The notes: generated by a model not told the origin, from the sequence alone. 64,000 nt of DNA from Pseudomonas sp. Q1-7 (GCF_028010285.1 NZ_CP116304.1:3302501-3366500), one strand, 5' to 3'; shown: positions 18,890 to 27,912, counted from the stretch's first letter. Numbers and translations are program-made.

Positions 18890-20095
18890 TCAGCCCAGGC
18901 AGGCCTGTAACCGCAGCGTCCCCGGCCGGCGACAGGTCACCGCCACTTCGCTCAGCCCCAGCCAGCCCGCCATGCGCCGCAGGCTGTCCGCCAGCGCCTG
19001 CATGCCGGCTTCGCCAAGGCCATGTTCTTCCTCGTGCAAGGCATGCACCGCCAGGCGGTCCTGGGCGCGCTCGGCACGCAGGTCGACCCGCGCGGCGAGG
19101 CGTTCGTCGTGCAGGAAGGGCAGTACGTAATAGCCATATTGGCGCTTGTGCTGGGGCGTGTAGATCTCCAGGCGGTAGCGGAAATCAAACAGCCGCTCGG
19201 TGCGCGAACGCTCCCAGATCAGTGAATCGAAAGGCGACAGCAAGGCACTGGCCCGCACCTTGCGCGGCACCCGTGGCTCGCCCAGGCAGAAGGCCGGCTG
19301 CTTCCAGCCAGCCACCCGCGCCGGATGCAGCGCGCCCTCCTCCACCAACTCGGCCAGCCGCGCCTGGCTGTCGCCGGCATCCAGGCGGTAGTAGTCGCGC
19401 AGGTCGCGCTCGGTGGCCACGCCCAGGGCCTGGGCCGCGCGCAACAGCAAGTGGCGTTGGGCATCGGCCTCGGGCATGTCCGGCTGGTTGAGGAGGTCGC
19501 CGGGAATCACCCGCTCCGGCAGGTCGTAGAGTCGCTCGAACCCGCGCCGTCCGGCCACTGTCACCTCGCCGGCGGCGAACAACCACTCCATGGCGTGCTT
19601 TTCCGCGCTCCAGTCCCACCAGGGGCCAGCCCGCTCCTCGCGGGTACTCAGCGCGCCGGCGCCCAGCGCGCCCTGTTCGCGCACCGCCTGCAGGACCCGC
19701 TGGACCACATCCCGCTGCTCGACGCCAAAACGCGCCAGTTGCTGGTAGATGCCCTGGCCATTGGCCGCGCGGCGCATGCGCCAGCGCATCAGCGGATAGA
19801 GCTCCAGCGGCAGCAGCGACGCCTCGTGCCCCCAGTATTCGAACAGCGCCCGGCGCCGGGGCTTGCCCCAGGCCAGGTCGTCCAGCAGTTCGCGGTCATA
19901 GTGGCCGAGCCGGGAAAAGGCCGGCAGGTAGTGCGACCGCACCAGGGCGTTGACCGAATCGATCTGCACCACCCCCAGCGCTTCCAGTTGCGCCAGCAGT
20001 TGCCGGTGGCGGATCGCACCACGCGGCGCGCGGGCGAAGCCCTGGGCGGCCAGGGCCAGGCGGCGGGCTTCGGGAAGGGAAAGGCTCAGCGTCAT
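18890..20095 (-). CDS. YcaQ-type DNA glycosylase (HTH_42 family)
   Basis: This 401-residue protein matches the winged-helix YcaQ family, which in E. coli removes bulky and interstrand-crosslinked bases. Visible features are an N-terminal LPEARRLALAAQGF, the VVQIDSVNALVRSHYLPAFSRLG block, a central FEYWGHEASLLPLELYPLMRWRM and the C-terminal LLSPFDSLIWERSRTERLFDFRYRLEIYTP segment. The length is standard. It is monocistronic; the next minus-strand gene upstream starts 43 bp away. The repair role is by family. Confidence 0.87.
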   Translation of the reverse strand: MTLSLSLPEARRLALAAQGFARAPRGAIRHRQLLAQLEALGVVQIDSVNALVRSHYLPAFSRLGHYDRELLDDLAWGKPRRRALFEYWGHEASLLPLELYPLMRWRMRRAANGQGIYQQLARFGVEQRDVVQRVLQAVREQGALGAGALSTREERAGPWWDWSAEKHAMEWLFAAGEVTVAGRRGFERLYDLPERVIPGDLLNQPDMPEADAQRHLLLRAAQALGVATERDLRDYYRLDAGDSQARLAELVEEGALHPARVAGWKQPAFCLGEPRVPRKVRASALLSPFDSLIWERSRTERLFDFRYRLEIYTPQHKRQYGYYVLPFLHDERLAARVDLRAERAQDRLAVHALHEEEHGLGEAGMQALADSLRRMAGWLGLSEVAVTCRRPGTLRLQACLG

Positions 20096-20137
20096 GGGGC
20101 TCCGTGCCGACAGGGAAAATGACGCGTCACAGTAGCA

Positions 20138-20638
20138 TCAGCTCGCCTCGCTTTCGCGTGCCGACTCGAAGGGCGCGAAGGGTACGCACTGGTCCGGGGC
20201 GAGGAAGGTCTGGCGGAAGGTGAAGGCCTCCGGCGTGGGGCCGGTCTCGCGCAGCCGCGCCAGGCGTTCCGCGGCTTCCTGCACGTCCGGCCGATGCCCT
20301 CTGGGCACCCACCAGAGTACCTGGCTCACGCCGTCGATGCGCTCGAACCATTCCTTGCGGCGGCGCAGCATCTCGACATGGGCGGAGCGGTAGACGAATT
20401 CATTCAGGCTGGCCACGTCTCGCCACACCGAGAGGTTGACCAGCACGTCCGGGCCGAAGGGGCGGATGGCGGTGGCATCGCCCTCCTCGTCCTGCAGCCG
20501 CCAGACGAATCCCGGCGCGCTGTCGGCCAGGGCATTGACCGGCGCCAGGTTAGCGACGAAGTCGGCCATGAGTGGAGAATCCAGGGGCGCCTTCATCGAG
20601 GCGATATTCAGTTGGGCCAGTTCGTGGGTGTTCGACAT
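20138..20638 (-). CDS. DUF3291-like protein
   Basis: This 166-residue soluble protein has a ferredoxin-like alpha-beta appearance and the LAQLNIA...VNLSVWRDVASLNEFVYRSAHVEMLRRRKEWFE pattern of DUF3291 (antibiotic-biosynthesis-monooxygenase-like dimeric barrel). No catalytic residues can be assigned and the function is unknown. It lies between ycaQ and a DUF1127 gene, all transcribed leftward. Confidence 0.75.
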   Translation of the reverse strand: MSNTHELAQLNIASMKAPLDSPLMADFVANLAPVNALADSAPGFVWRLQDEEGDATAIRPFGPDVLVNLSVWRDVASLNEFVYRSAHVEMLRRRKEWFERIDGVSQVLWWVPRGHRPDVQEAAERLARLRETGPTPEAFTFRQTFLAPDQCVPFAPFESARESEAS

Positions 20639-20713
20639 CGTTCCTTTCCTGTCAGTCCGACAAAGGATTGCGGCCCGCCCTGCGCTTCACCGGTGGCGGG
20701 CCGCATCGCTGCA

Positions 20714-20953
20714 TCACTTCTTCAACGGCTCTTCCCAGAAGTGGCGCTCGCTTTCTTCCATCACATCGGCGCGGGACAGGCCGATGTCCTTGAGCATTTC
20801 GTCGCTCATGCTCGCCAGTTGTTGCCGTTGCCGGGACAGCTCCTCCCAGCGCCGGATGTGCTTCCAGGCGGCGGCGAGCCAGCTTTCGCCATGCGACGGC
20901 GCCTCGAAATGGATCTGTTGCAGAATACCGATAAAGCCGCGTTGACCTTTCAT
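20714..20953 (-). CDS. DUF1127 small protein
   Basis: This 79-residue protein ends with the DUF1127 signature WEELSRQRQQLASMSDEMLKDIGLSRADVMEE. The start at 20953 follows GGGAGGGCAAC, a strong ribosome-binding site; an extension to 21007 is not needed. DUF1127 proteins are small, basic, often RNA-binding regulators linked to phosphate, carbon or stress metabolism in other bacteria. It is divergent from a LysR gene 97 bp away, which may regulate it. Confidence 0.85.
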   Translation of the reverse strand: MKGQRGFIGILQQIHFEAPSHGESWLAAAWKHIRRWEELSRQRQQLASMSDEMLKDIGLSRADVMEESERHFWEEPLKK

Positions 20954-21050
20954 CTTGTTGCCCTCCCAGTGGGGATGGCGCCAGTGTCCGTCCGGGTCTA
21001 AGATCAATCCAACGAATGTTTCTTATGCACTGCATCTCAGGAATTGATGA

Positions 21051-21902
21051 ATGAGCTACCCCGCCATCGACACTGAACTGCTGCGCACCTTCGTCGCCAT
21101 CGCCGACAACGGCGGCTTCACCCGCGCGGCGGAAGTGGTCAACCGCACCCAGTCGGCGGTGAGCATGCAGATGAAACGCCTGGAAGAGGACGTGCTGCAG
21201 CGCACGGTGTTCGAGCGCGACGGCCGCCAGGTCAGGCTGACCGCCGAAGGACAGATCCTGCTCGGCTATGCGCGGCGCATCCTCAAGCTGCACGGCGAGG
21301 TGATGAACACGCTGCGCCAGCCGCATATGGTGGGTTCGGTGCGTATCGGCACGCCGGACGACTACGTGATGCGCTTCCTGCCGGGCATCCTCTCGCGCTT
21401 CGCCCAGGCCTATCCGCTGGTACAGGTGGAAGTGCACTGCGAATCCAGCGCCCAGCTACTGCAACGCCAGGACCTGGACCTGACCATCATCACCCGCAAA
21501 CCGGGCCACGATATCGGCGAACTGCTGCGCCAGGAGCGCTTCGTCTGGGCCGAGGCGGTGGGCTTCAGCCCCCATGAGCAGACGCCTCTGCCGCTGGCCA
21601 TGTTCAACAGCGACTGTTTCTGCCGCGAATGGGCCTGCAACGCACTGGACGCCATGGGCCGCGAATACCGCGTCGCCTACACCAGCCCCAGCCTGGCGGC
21701 GCTCATGGCGGTGGTCAGCGCCGGCCTGGCGGTGACCGCGCAACTGCAAAGCCTGATCACCCCTGACATGCGCGTCCTGGGTGAAGCGGAAGGCCTGCCG
21801 CAGTTGCCGCTGAGCAACATCATGCTGCTGCGCAACCAGAGCCATCAGTCGCCGGTAACCGAAACCCTCGCCGAGCACATCATCGAAGGCTTCCGCATCT
21901 GA
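21051..21902 (+). CDS. LysR-family transcriptional regulator
   Basis: This 283-residue protein has an N-terminal winged HTH (LLRTFVAIADNGGFTRAAEVVNRTQSAVSMQMKRLE) followed by a substrate-binding domain starting about residue 92 (GSVRIGTPDDY). The sequence style is close to LrhA-type regulators. The divergent DUF1127 gene is the most likely target. The effector is unknown. The convergent TauE-type gene stops 3 bp after it. Confidence 0.87.
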   Translation: MSYPAIDTELLRTFVAIADNGGFTRAAEVVNRTQSAVSMQMKRLEEDVLQRTVFERDGRQVRLTAEGQILLGYARRILKLHGEVMNTLRQPHMVGSVRIGTPDDYVMRFLPGILSRFAQAYPLVQVEVHCESSAQLLQRQDLDLTIITRKPGHDIGELLRQERFVWAEAVGFSPHEQTPLPLAMFNSDCFCREWACNALDAMGREYRVAYTSPSLAALMAVVSAGLAVTAQLQSLITPDMRVLGEAEGLPQLPLSNIMLLRNQSHQSPVTETLAEHIIEGFRI

Positions 21903-21905
21903 GAC

Positions 21906-22658
21906 CTAGCGGATCATCAGCAGCACCGCGCAGAGCAGCAGGAAAACGCAGAACAGCGAACGCAAAACCCGCTCCGGCAAGGCGTGGGCCAGGCGCACGC
22001 CCCAACTGATGCTGAGCAACCCGCCCAGTGCCAGAGGCAGGCCCATCGCCCAGTTCACGTGATCGTGCAGGCCGTAGGTGGCCAGGGTCACCGCCGTGCT
22101 CGGGGCCGCCAGCGCCAGCGAAAGCCCCTGGGCGACCACCTGACTGGTGCCGAATACGCTGGTCAGCACCGGTGTGGCGATCACCGCGCCGCCCACCCCG
22201 AACAGGCCGCCTGCCGCCCCCGCCACGCCGCCCAGCACCCCCAGCCAGGGCCAGGGCCGGCGCAGTTCGGCACTGGCCTGGACCCTGGCCATGAACATCC
22301 GCGCGAAGTTGTACGCGGCCAGCGCCAGCAGGAAGCCGACGAAGGCCAGGCGCATGCTTTCCGAATCCACCCCAACGGCGAAGAGCGAGGCCAGCCAGGC
22401 GAAACCGAAGCTGGTGGCCGCCAGCAGCGAGGCGTAGCGCGGATCGATGCGGTTGCGCTGGTGATAGCGCCACAGCGCCAGCAGCACGTTGGGCACCACC
22501 ATCACCAGGGCCGTGCCCTGGGCCAGTTGCTGATCCAGGCCGAACAGCACGCCCAGGGCGGGAATGGCGATCAGCCCGCCACCGATGCCGAAGAGCCCAC
22601 CCAGGGTGCCGAGCAGAGCGCCCAGCACGATATTCAGAACGAAAGCCAGGAAATCCAT
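21906..22658 (-). CDS. TauE/SafE-family membrane permease
   Basis: This 250-residue protein has about eight membrane segments and both family glycine-rich repeats: LGGLFGIGGGLIAIPAL and AGGLFGVGGAVIATPVL. The start at 22658 (ATG GAT) has GGGAGG upstream; an in-frame ATG at 22670 has none. The exported substrate (sulfite, sulfonate or organic acid) cannot be told. It is distinct from the family member at 16544, sharing only fold-level features. Confidence 0.88.
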   Translation of the reverse strand: MDFLAFVLNIVLGALLGTLGGLFGIGGGLIAIPALGVLFGLDQQLAQGTALVMVVPNVLLALWRYHQRNRIDPRYASLLAATSFGFAWLASLFAVGVDSESMRLAFVGFLLALAAYNFARMFMARVQASAELRRPWPWLGVLGGVAGAAGGLFGVGGAVIATPVLTSVFGTSQVVAQGLSLALAAPSTAVTLATYGLHDHVNWAMGLPLALGGLLSISWGVRLAHALPERVLRSLFCVFLLLCAVLLMIR

Positions 22659-22759
22659 GACGCCTCCCAATCAGGTGGAGAGGATGCTACGCAGGTTCGG
22701 TTGTTGCGGAAACGCACAGCGGCGCACAATGGCTTTGCGCAACTCGCACAGGCAAGCCG

Positions 22760-23713
22760 ATGAATCCCGATACCTTGACCGAACAACTGGCCCTCTTCCT
22801 CGACGTGCTCGAAGCCGGCAGCTTTTCCGCCGCCGCCCGCCGCCACCCGCTCACCCCCTCGGCCGTGGCGCGGCGCATCGATACCCTGGAGCGCGCCCTG
22901 GGCAGCCACCTGTTCGTGCGCAGCACCCATGCGGTGAAGGCCACTCCGGCCGGACTGGCCTTTGCCGAACGGGCAAAGCGGGTGCTGGCGGAACTGCGCC
23001 TGGCCCGAGCCGAAGCGGTCTCCCTGAGCAGCGCGCCGGAGGGCTTGATCCGCATCGATGCCCCCGCGCCATTCGGACGTCGTCACTTGGCCCCGGCCAT
23101 TGCGGAGTTCCTGGCCACCTATGCCGGCCTCGACGTGCAACTGCGGCTGATCGACAGTTTCGTCGACCTGCAGGGCGAGAACCTCGGTCAGGTGGACCTG
23201 GTGCTGCGCATCGGCCCACTGGCCGATACGCGCCTGGTGGCCACCCCGCTGGCGCCCATGGTGCGGGTGCTCTGCGCCAGTCCGGAGTACCTGCGCCGAC
23301 GCGGCGTACCCCGCAACCCGAGCGAGCTGCCGGCACACGACGGGCTGGACTGGGACGCCCTGGCGCCGCCCTATGCCTGGCGCTTCGAAATGGACGGCAA
23401 GTTGCAACTGATCCGCCCCGGGCGCATGCGGATGACCGCGAACAACGCCGAGGCCCTGGTCATCAGCGCCCTGGCCGGACTTGGCATCGCCCACCTGCCG
23501 ACCTGGCTGGTCAGCGACTACCTGGTACGCGGCGAGCTGGTACCGCTGTTCTGCGAAGCCGGGCTGCCGGCACCGGAGCCCAGCGGTATCCATGCGTTGC
23601 GCCTGGAGGGGGAAGCCAGCTCGCGAAGCCGCCTGTTGCTGGAGTTCCTGAAGAATCGCTTCGGCCCGGTGCCGCCCTGGGACCTCGCCCTGGCCGGCCT
23701 GGGCCGGGCCTGA
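22760..23713 (+). CDS. LysR-family transcriptional regulator
   Basis: This 317-residue protein has an HTH at residues 8-65 (LALFLDVLEAGSFSAAARRHPLTPSAVARRIDTLE) and the effector domain beginning LIRIDAPAPFGRRHLAPAI. It starts 101 bp from the divergent TauE-type permease, its likely target. It belongs to the large CrgA/AaeR-like group (PGRMRMTANNAEALVISALAGLGIAHLPTWLV). Inducer unknown. Confidence 0.87.
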   Translation: MNPDTLTEQLALFLDVLEAGSFSAAARRHPLTPSAVARRIDTLERALGSHLFVRSTHAVKATPAGLAFAERAKRVLAELRLARAEAVSLSSAPEGLIRIDAPAPFGRRHLAPAIAEFLATYAGLDVQLRLIDSFVDLQGENLGQVDLVLRIGPLADTRLVATPLAPMVRVLCASPEYLRRRGVPRNPSELPAHDGLDWDALAPPYAWRFEMDGKLQLIRPGRMRMTANNAEALVISALAGLGIAHLPTWLVSDYLVRGELVPLFCEAGLPAPEPSGIHALRLEGEASSRSRLLLEFLKNRFGPVPPWDLALAGLGRA

Positions 23714-24223
23714 TCAGCGCGGCAACCGCACCACACGGGTGCCGGCCAGCAAGTCATGCAGACAGCGGCGGTCGCCACGGAAGATGAACAGGTAATCCAC
23801 CAGCACCAGCCACACGCCCACGAGCGGCACATAGGCCAGCAGCCACCAGACCATGTAGCGCTTGAGCAGCAGGCCGCCCAACTCCGGTACCTGGCCGTCA
23901 AGGTTGACGATGGCGATCTTCAGCAACCGTTTGCCCAGGGTCTGGCCGTAGGTCTTGAGGAAATGGCCGTTGACCAGCAGGAATACCGCCACGCCCACCA
24001 CCAGGCTCAGCAACTGCTGGCCAAGGCTCGGCTCGATACCCTGCTGGGCGGCGGCGAAGGTGCCGGAGAAATACGCCACCGGTACGGTCGCCAGGCTCAT
24101 GATCAGGCCGTCGATCAGCGCCGCGCCGAGGCGCGTCCAGCGGGAAGCCAGCAGGGGTTCGGCGGCGCTGTCGAGCCGAAGTTCCGCCTGCGGGGCCTGA
24201 TAGGGGTTTTGCAGGTTGTCCAT
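23714..24223 (-). CDS. RDD-family membrane protein
   Basis: This 169-residue protein has a short polar N-terminus, then an RDD domain: SRWTRLGAALIDGLIMSLATVP (first helix, with the conserved Arg and Asp), GQTLGKRLLKIAIVN, and a last helix ending DYLFIFRGDRRCLHDLLAGT. Some RDD proteins act as sodium or proton antiporters; most are uncharacterised. The stop abuts the LysR stop. The start at 24223 begins MDNLQNPYQAPQAEL, typical of the family. Confidence 0.83.
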   Translation of the reverse strand: MDNLQNPYQAPQAELRLDSAAEPLLASRWTRLGAALIDGLIMSLATVPVAYFSGTFAAAQQGIEPSLGQQLLSLVVGVAVFLLVNGHFLKTYGQTLGKRLLKIAIVNLDGQVPELGGLLLKRYMVWWLLAYVPLVGVWLVLVDYLFIFRGDRRCLHDLLAGTRVVRLPR

Positions 24224-24329
24224 GATGCAGTCCTTGCTGAAGTTGACCGGGCAATTGTGGCGGCTGGTCGGCACTCTGCAAGAACGCCCGGGTAGGCGAT
24301 GGAAAGAATGAATTTTGCCCACGAAAGGC

Positions 24330-24343
24330 TTGCGCGCTAAATT
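24330..24343. promoter_or_regulatory. Candidate OhrR operator, copy 1
   Basis: TTGCGCGCTAAATT lies 35 bp before the ohrR start. Near-identical copies lie at 24880-24893 and, inverted, at 24924-24936 before the next gene. The recurrence around a MarR/OhrR gene suggests an autoregulatory operator. Confidence 0.55.
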
Positions 24344-24378
24344 GGTCACCGTTCCTTCCCTGTTTCTGGAGTCCGATC

Positions 24379-24825
24379 ATGTCTACCCCCCCCTGCAAGG
24401 AGCTGATGCTCGACAACCAATTCTGCTTCGCCCTCTATTCCACCTCCCTGATGATGACCAAGGTCTACAAGCCGCTGCTCCAGGAGCTGGGCCTGACCTA
24501 CCCGCAGTACCTGGCCATGATGGTGCTCTGGGAAAGCGACGGCATCACCGTGGGCGAGATCAGCAATCGCCTGCTCACCGACCCCGGCTCGGTCACCCCG
24601 CTGCTCAAGCGCCTGGAAGCCGAAGGCCTGATCACCCGCACCCGCAGCAGCAAGGACGAACGCGTGGTGGAACTGCGCCTGACCGAAGCAGGCCGGGCCT
24701 TGCAGGAAAAGGCCAAGTCAGTGCCGGCGTGCATCCTGGCCGCGACCGAACGCTCGGCCGAGGACCTGGGCAGCCTTCGAGACGAGCTGGTCGCGTTGCG
24801 CGGGAGTCTGGGAAAGGTCGTCTGA
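24379..24825 (+). CDS. ohrR: Organic hydroperoxide resistance repressor OhrR
   Basis: This 148-residue MarR-family repressor has the OhrR signature MLDNQFCFALYSTSLMM with the peroxide-sensing Cys16, the winged helix (LTYPQYLAMMVLWES...[34 protein letters not shown]) and a second cysteine Cys118 that could form the 2-Cys disulfide. In P. aeruginosa ohrR (PA2849) sits with ohr (PA2850) and efp. Here ohr is absent, and an exported esterase occupies that place. Three copies of a TTGCGCRCTAA motif flank the gene. Confidence 0.9.
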   Translation: MSTPPCKELMLDNQFCFALYSTSLMMTKVYKPLLQELGLTYPQYLAMMVLWESDGITVGEISNRLLTDPGSVTPLLKRLEAEGLITRTRSSKDERVVELRLTEAGRALQEKAKSVPACILAATERSAEDLGSLRDELVALRGSLGKVV

Positions 24826-24879
24826 CGGCCTTATTCCAAAATAGTCAGGCGGTTATTCCAAACTCTTCCAAAAAATATA

Positions 24880-24936
24880 TTGCGCACTAAATAAATCGAG
24901 ATTAACTTCTGCCTCACGCACTTACTTAGCGCGCAA
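24880..24936. promoter_or_regulatory. Candidate OhrR operators, inverted pair before the esterase gene
   Basis: TTGCGCACTAAATA (24880-24893) and, on the opposite strand, TTGCGCGCTAAGT (24924-24936) face each other 30 bp apart, upstream of the esterase ATG at 24976. Both match the motif before ohrR (24330). The surrounding AT-rich tract probably contains the promoter. Confidence 0.55.
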
Positions 24937-24975
24937 ACTTTTAGAAGACAAACCAGTCAGAGAGAGGAACCCGCC

Positions 24976-25995
24976 ATGAAATCCATCAGCACCTTCGCCG
25001 CCGCCAGCCTGCTCGCCCTGTCCGTCGGCCACGCCTTCGCCGCTGGCAGCCCGGGCGTGGAACGCAACACCCAGGCCTTCCTCGAAGCCCTGGCCGCCGG
25101 GGGTGGCAAGCCCCTGGAAACCCTGGCCCCGAAAGATGCCCGCGCGGTACTGGTGGGCGCCCAGGCCAGCGTGCAGCTGGAGCTGCCGAAAGCCGACGTG
25201 AGCCAGAAGACCATCGAGGCCGACGGCCGGAAGATCGACCTGACCATCGTCCGCCCCGCTGGCGTGAAAGGCACCCTGCCGGTCTTCATGTTCTTCCACG
25301 GCGGCGGCTGGGTGCTGGGCGACTACCCCACCCATGAGCGCCTGATCCGTGACCTGGTGGCCAACTCCGGCGCGGTGGCGGTCTACGTCAACTACACGCC
25401 CTCCCCCGAGGCCAAGTACCCCACCGCCATCAACCAGGCCTACGCCGCGACCCAGTGGGTCGCCGAACATGGCAAGGAAATCGGCGTGGATGGCAACCGC
25501 CTGGCGGTGGCCGGCAACAGCGTCGGCGGCAACATGGCCGCGGTGGTCAGCCTGATGGCCAAGGACAAGGGCACGCCGAAGATCCGCTTCCAGGCGCTGC
25601 TCTGGCCGGTGACCGACTCCAGCTTCAACAATGCGTCCTACAACCAGTTCGCGGACGGCCACTTCCTGACCCGCAACATGATGAAGTGGTTCTGGGACAG
25701 CTACACCACCGACCCGCGCCAGCGTGCGGAGATCTACGCCTCGCCGCTGCAAGCGTCGACCGAGCAACTGAAAGGCCTGCCGCCGGCGCTGGTGCAGACC
25801 GCCGAGTTCGATGTGCTGCGTGACGAAGGCGAGGCCTACGCCCGCAAGCTGGATGCCGCCGGCGTGGAAGTGACCGCCGTGCGCTACAACGGGATGATCC
25901 ACGACTTCGGCCTGCTCAACGTACTGGCCAAGGTTCCGGGTACCCGCGCCGCCATGCAGCAGGCCGGCGAAGCGATCAAGGAGCACCTGAAGTAA
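24976..25995 (+). CDS. Secreted alpha/beta hydrolase, HSL-type esterase
   Basis: This 339-residue protein has an N-terminal signal peptide (about residues 1-22, ending HAFA) and is probably periplasmic. It is a hormone-sensitive-lipase-type esterase: oxyanion motif HGGGW (108-112), nucleophile elbow GNSVGG with Ser182, an acid at Asp279 or Asp283 (EFDVLRDEG) and His309 in MIHDFG. It starts 150 bp after ohrR in the same direction, with putative OhrR sites between. A good ribosome-binding site (GAGAGGAA) precedes the ATG. The natural ester is unknown; lipid-peroxide-derived esters are one idea, not shown by sequence. Confidence 0.88.
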   Translation: MKSISTFAAASLLALSVGHAFAAGSPGVERNTQAFLEALAAGGGKPLETLAPKDARAVLVGAQASVQLELPKADVSQKTIEADGRKIDLTIVRPAGVKGTLPVFMFFHGGGWVLGDYPTHERLIRDLVANSGAVAVYVNYTPSPEAKYPTAINQAYAATQWVAEHGKEIGVDGNRLAVAGNSVGGNMAAVVSLMAKDKGTPKIRFQALLWPVTDSSFNNASYNQFADGHFLTRNMMKWFWDSYTTDPRQRAEIYASPLQASTEQLKGLPPALVQTAEFDVLRDEGEAYARKLDAAGVEVTAVRYNGMIHDFGLLNVLAKVPGTRAAMQQAGEAIKEHLK

Positions 25996-26009
25996 GCGTC
26001 GCAGAAACG

Positions 26010-26036
26010 AAAAAGCCCGGCATTGCCGGGCTTTTT
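26010..26036. terminator. Bidirectional terminator between esterase and efp genes
   Basis: The stem AAAAAGCCCGGC/GCCGGGCTTTTT with an ATT loop has A and T tracts on both sides. It serves the two convergent genes. Confidence 0.92.
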
Positions 26037-26053
26037 CTTGTCTCGCTGAAAGC

Positions 26054-26620
26054 TTAGGCCTTGACGCGGGACTTGTACTCGCCGGTACGGGTGTCGATCT
26101 CGATGGAGTCACCGATTTCGCAGAAGGCGGATACCTGCAGCTCAGCGCCGTTGTTCAGGCGGGCCACTTTCATCACCTTGCCGGAGGTGTCGCCACGAAC
26201 AGCCGGCTCGGTGTAGGCGATCTGGCGAACGATGGTGGTCGGCAGTTCGACGGAGATCACGCGATCGTTGTAGAACACGGCTTCGCAGACGTCGGTCATG
26301 CCGTCTTCGATGAAGGTCAGGACGCCTTCCAGGTCGGCTTTCTCGATCTCGTACTGGTTGAACTCGGTGTCCATGAAGACGTAGAGCGGATCAGCGAAGT
26401 AGGAGTAGGTCACTTCCTTGCGTTCGAGGATGATCGGCTCCAGCTTGTCGTCGGCCTTGAACACGGTCTCGGTGCCGGCACCGGTCAGCAGGTTCTTCAG
26501 CTTCATCTTGACGACAGCACTGTTACGGCCGGATTTGTTGAACTCGGCCTTCTGGATGACCCAGGGAGCGCCATTGATGTTGGCAACTTGGCCGGCGCGG
26601 AACTCTTGAGCGGTTTTCAT
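26054..26620 (-). CDS. efp: Translation elongation factor P (Arg-rhamnosylated type)
   Basis: This 188-residue EF-P relieves ribosome stalling at polyproline stretches. The loop that enters the ribosomal active site reads [10 protein letters not shown] with Arg32 at the tip, the form modified by EarP with rhamnose in Pseudomonas; lysine-type EF-Ps carry Lys there. Three beta-barrel domains of normal length follow. The start at 26620 ([10 protein letters not shown]) is the family start. The earP gene lies 43 bp upstream on the same strand, so the modifier and its target are co-transcribed. Confidence 0.97.
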   Translation of the reverse strand: MKTAQEFRAGQVANINGAPWVIQKAEFNKSGRNSAVVKMKLKNLLTGAGTETVFKADDKLEPIILERKEVTYSYFADPLYVFMDTEFNQYEIEKADLEGVLTFIEDGMTDVCEAVFYNDRVISVELPTTIVRQIAYTEPAVRGDTSGKVMKVARLNNGAELQVSAFCEIGDSIEIDTRTGEYKSRVKA

Positions 26621-26663
26621 ACGAATATCCGATGTGGATGGGTGACAAAAAACTGGCCGCGTA

Positions 26664-27791
26664 TCATAGCGGTTTTGTACAAAACTGCACCAGACCCGTT
26701 GCGAGGTCGGTTCGCGCAGCCTGTGCCGCGCACCAGCGCTCGGCGTGGCGTTGCAGTTCCGGCCACTCCGCCAGCAGGGCGTTCCACGCCACGCCCATGC
26801 CTTCGCCCCGGTTCCAAGCCCGCCAGCTATCACTCAGCGCGGCCGCCGCGGACGGGGACAGGTCGCGGCCATAAAGCCCGAGGAACGCCTCGAGCTTGTC
26901 CCAGTGGGCGTCCTCTTCCTGCTGGTAGATGTGCCAGAGCAGCGGCCGTCCGGCCCATTGCGCCCTGACGAAGGAATCCTCACCGCGCACCGCGTTGAAA
27001 TCGCAGCTCCAGAGGACACGGTCATAATCCTCCTGGCTGACGAAGGGCAGCACGGCAATCGACAGGCGGCCGCGGCGGAATCGGGCACCTGCCGCTGGCG
27101 TGTCCTCACCCAACCAATGGGCCAGGTCCGTCAGTACGCGGCCGACCGGCACCAGCAGTTGAACCGCCCGGTCACCGGCCGCCAGCGCATCCAGCCAGCC
27201 CGCCAGCCCGGCATTCTCGTAGGCAAAGAGGGAAATCAGCAGGGCGTCCGCTTCCAGCGCCACACCCAGCTCCCCGAGAAAGGCGCGGCGCGCCTCGGGA
27301 TCGGCCTGGAAGGCCTGGCGGCGCGCCACCAGGGCGGTTTCCCGCAGCAGGCCGCCGGTGCCCTCGGTAAAACCGGGGAAATAGAAAGTCTTCTGCAAGC
27401 CACCGGGCTGGAAGGACGGCAGACCGTGGCAGCCGACGACCCAATCCTCGGCACTGAGGTATTCCAGGTTCAGCCAGCGCGGCGTGTCCGCGCGCTCGGC
27501 CATGGCTTGCAGATAGGGGCCGGGCAACTGGCAGGCGAAAGCCTCGATCACCACATCCGCTGGCGCCACCGGCTGCCAGTCGCGCCGCCAGTGGCGGATT
27601 TCCACTCCCTGCCGCCGCTGGCTTTCCGCCTCGGGATCGGCCTGGGGGCAGAGCGGCGCGAACACCGCGGGCTCGTCTACCCAAAGGCGCACCGCCTGGC
27701 CGTGTTCGGCCACCAGTTGGCGAGCCAGGCGCCAGGTCACGCCGATATCGCCAAAGTTGTCGACGACGTTGCAGAAGATGTCCCACTTCAC
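26664..27791 (-). CDS. earP: EF-P arginine rhamnosyltransferase EarP
   Basis: This 375-residue GT-B glycosyltransferase transfers rhamnose from dTDP-rhamnose to Arg32 of EF-P. It has the EarP N-terminus [24 protein letters not shown] with the two essential aspartates (Asp11 and Asp15 here), the [12 protein letters not shown] segment, and the nucleotide-binding C-terminal block [34 protein letters not shown]. The GTG at 27791 gives MKWDIFC, the usual beginning, and a length equal to the family; a longer frame to 27938 is not conserved. It forms an operon with efp. Confidence 0.95.
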   Translation of the reverse strand: MKWDIFCNVVDNFGDIGVTWRLARQLVAEHGQAVRLWVDEPAVFAPLCPQADPEAESQRRQGVEIRHWRRDWQPVAPADVVIEAFACQLPGPYLQAMAERADTPRWLNLEYLSAEDWVVGCHGLPSFQPGGLQKTFYFPGFTEGTGGLLRETALVARRQAFQADPEARRAFLGELGVALEADALLISLFAYENAGLAGWLDALAAGDRAVQLLVPVGRVLTDLAHWLGEDTPAAGARFRRGRLSIAVLPFVSQEDYDRVLWSCDFNAVRGEDSFVRAQWAGRPLLWHIYQQEEDAHWDKLEAFLGLYGRDLSPSAAAALSDSWRAWNRGEGMGVAWNALLAEWPELQRHAERWCAAQAARTDLATGLVQFCTKPL

Positions 27792-27845
27792 AATGCGGTT
27801 TCCCGGAAAAAACCGCAGTTTAACCAAGACGCCCGGCCCACGAAC

Positions 27846-27869
27846 AAAATGCCCGCCATGAAGGCGGGC
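27846..27869 (-). terminator. Minus-strand terminator after the 69-residue protein gene
   Basis: Read leftward, GCCCGCC/GGCGGGC with a TTCAT loop is followed by ATTTTGTT. It lies between the small gene at 27913-28122 and earP and supports independent transcription of the small gene. Confidence 0.7.
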
Positions 27870-27912
27870 CAAGGGGAGCATTGGGACAAGAAGGTGGTGG
27901 GGAACGACGGAC

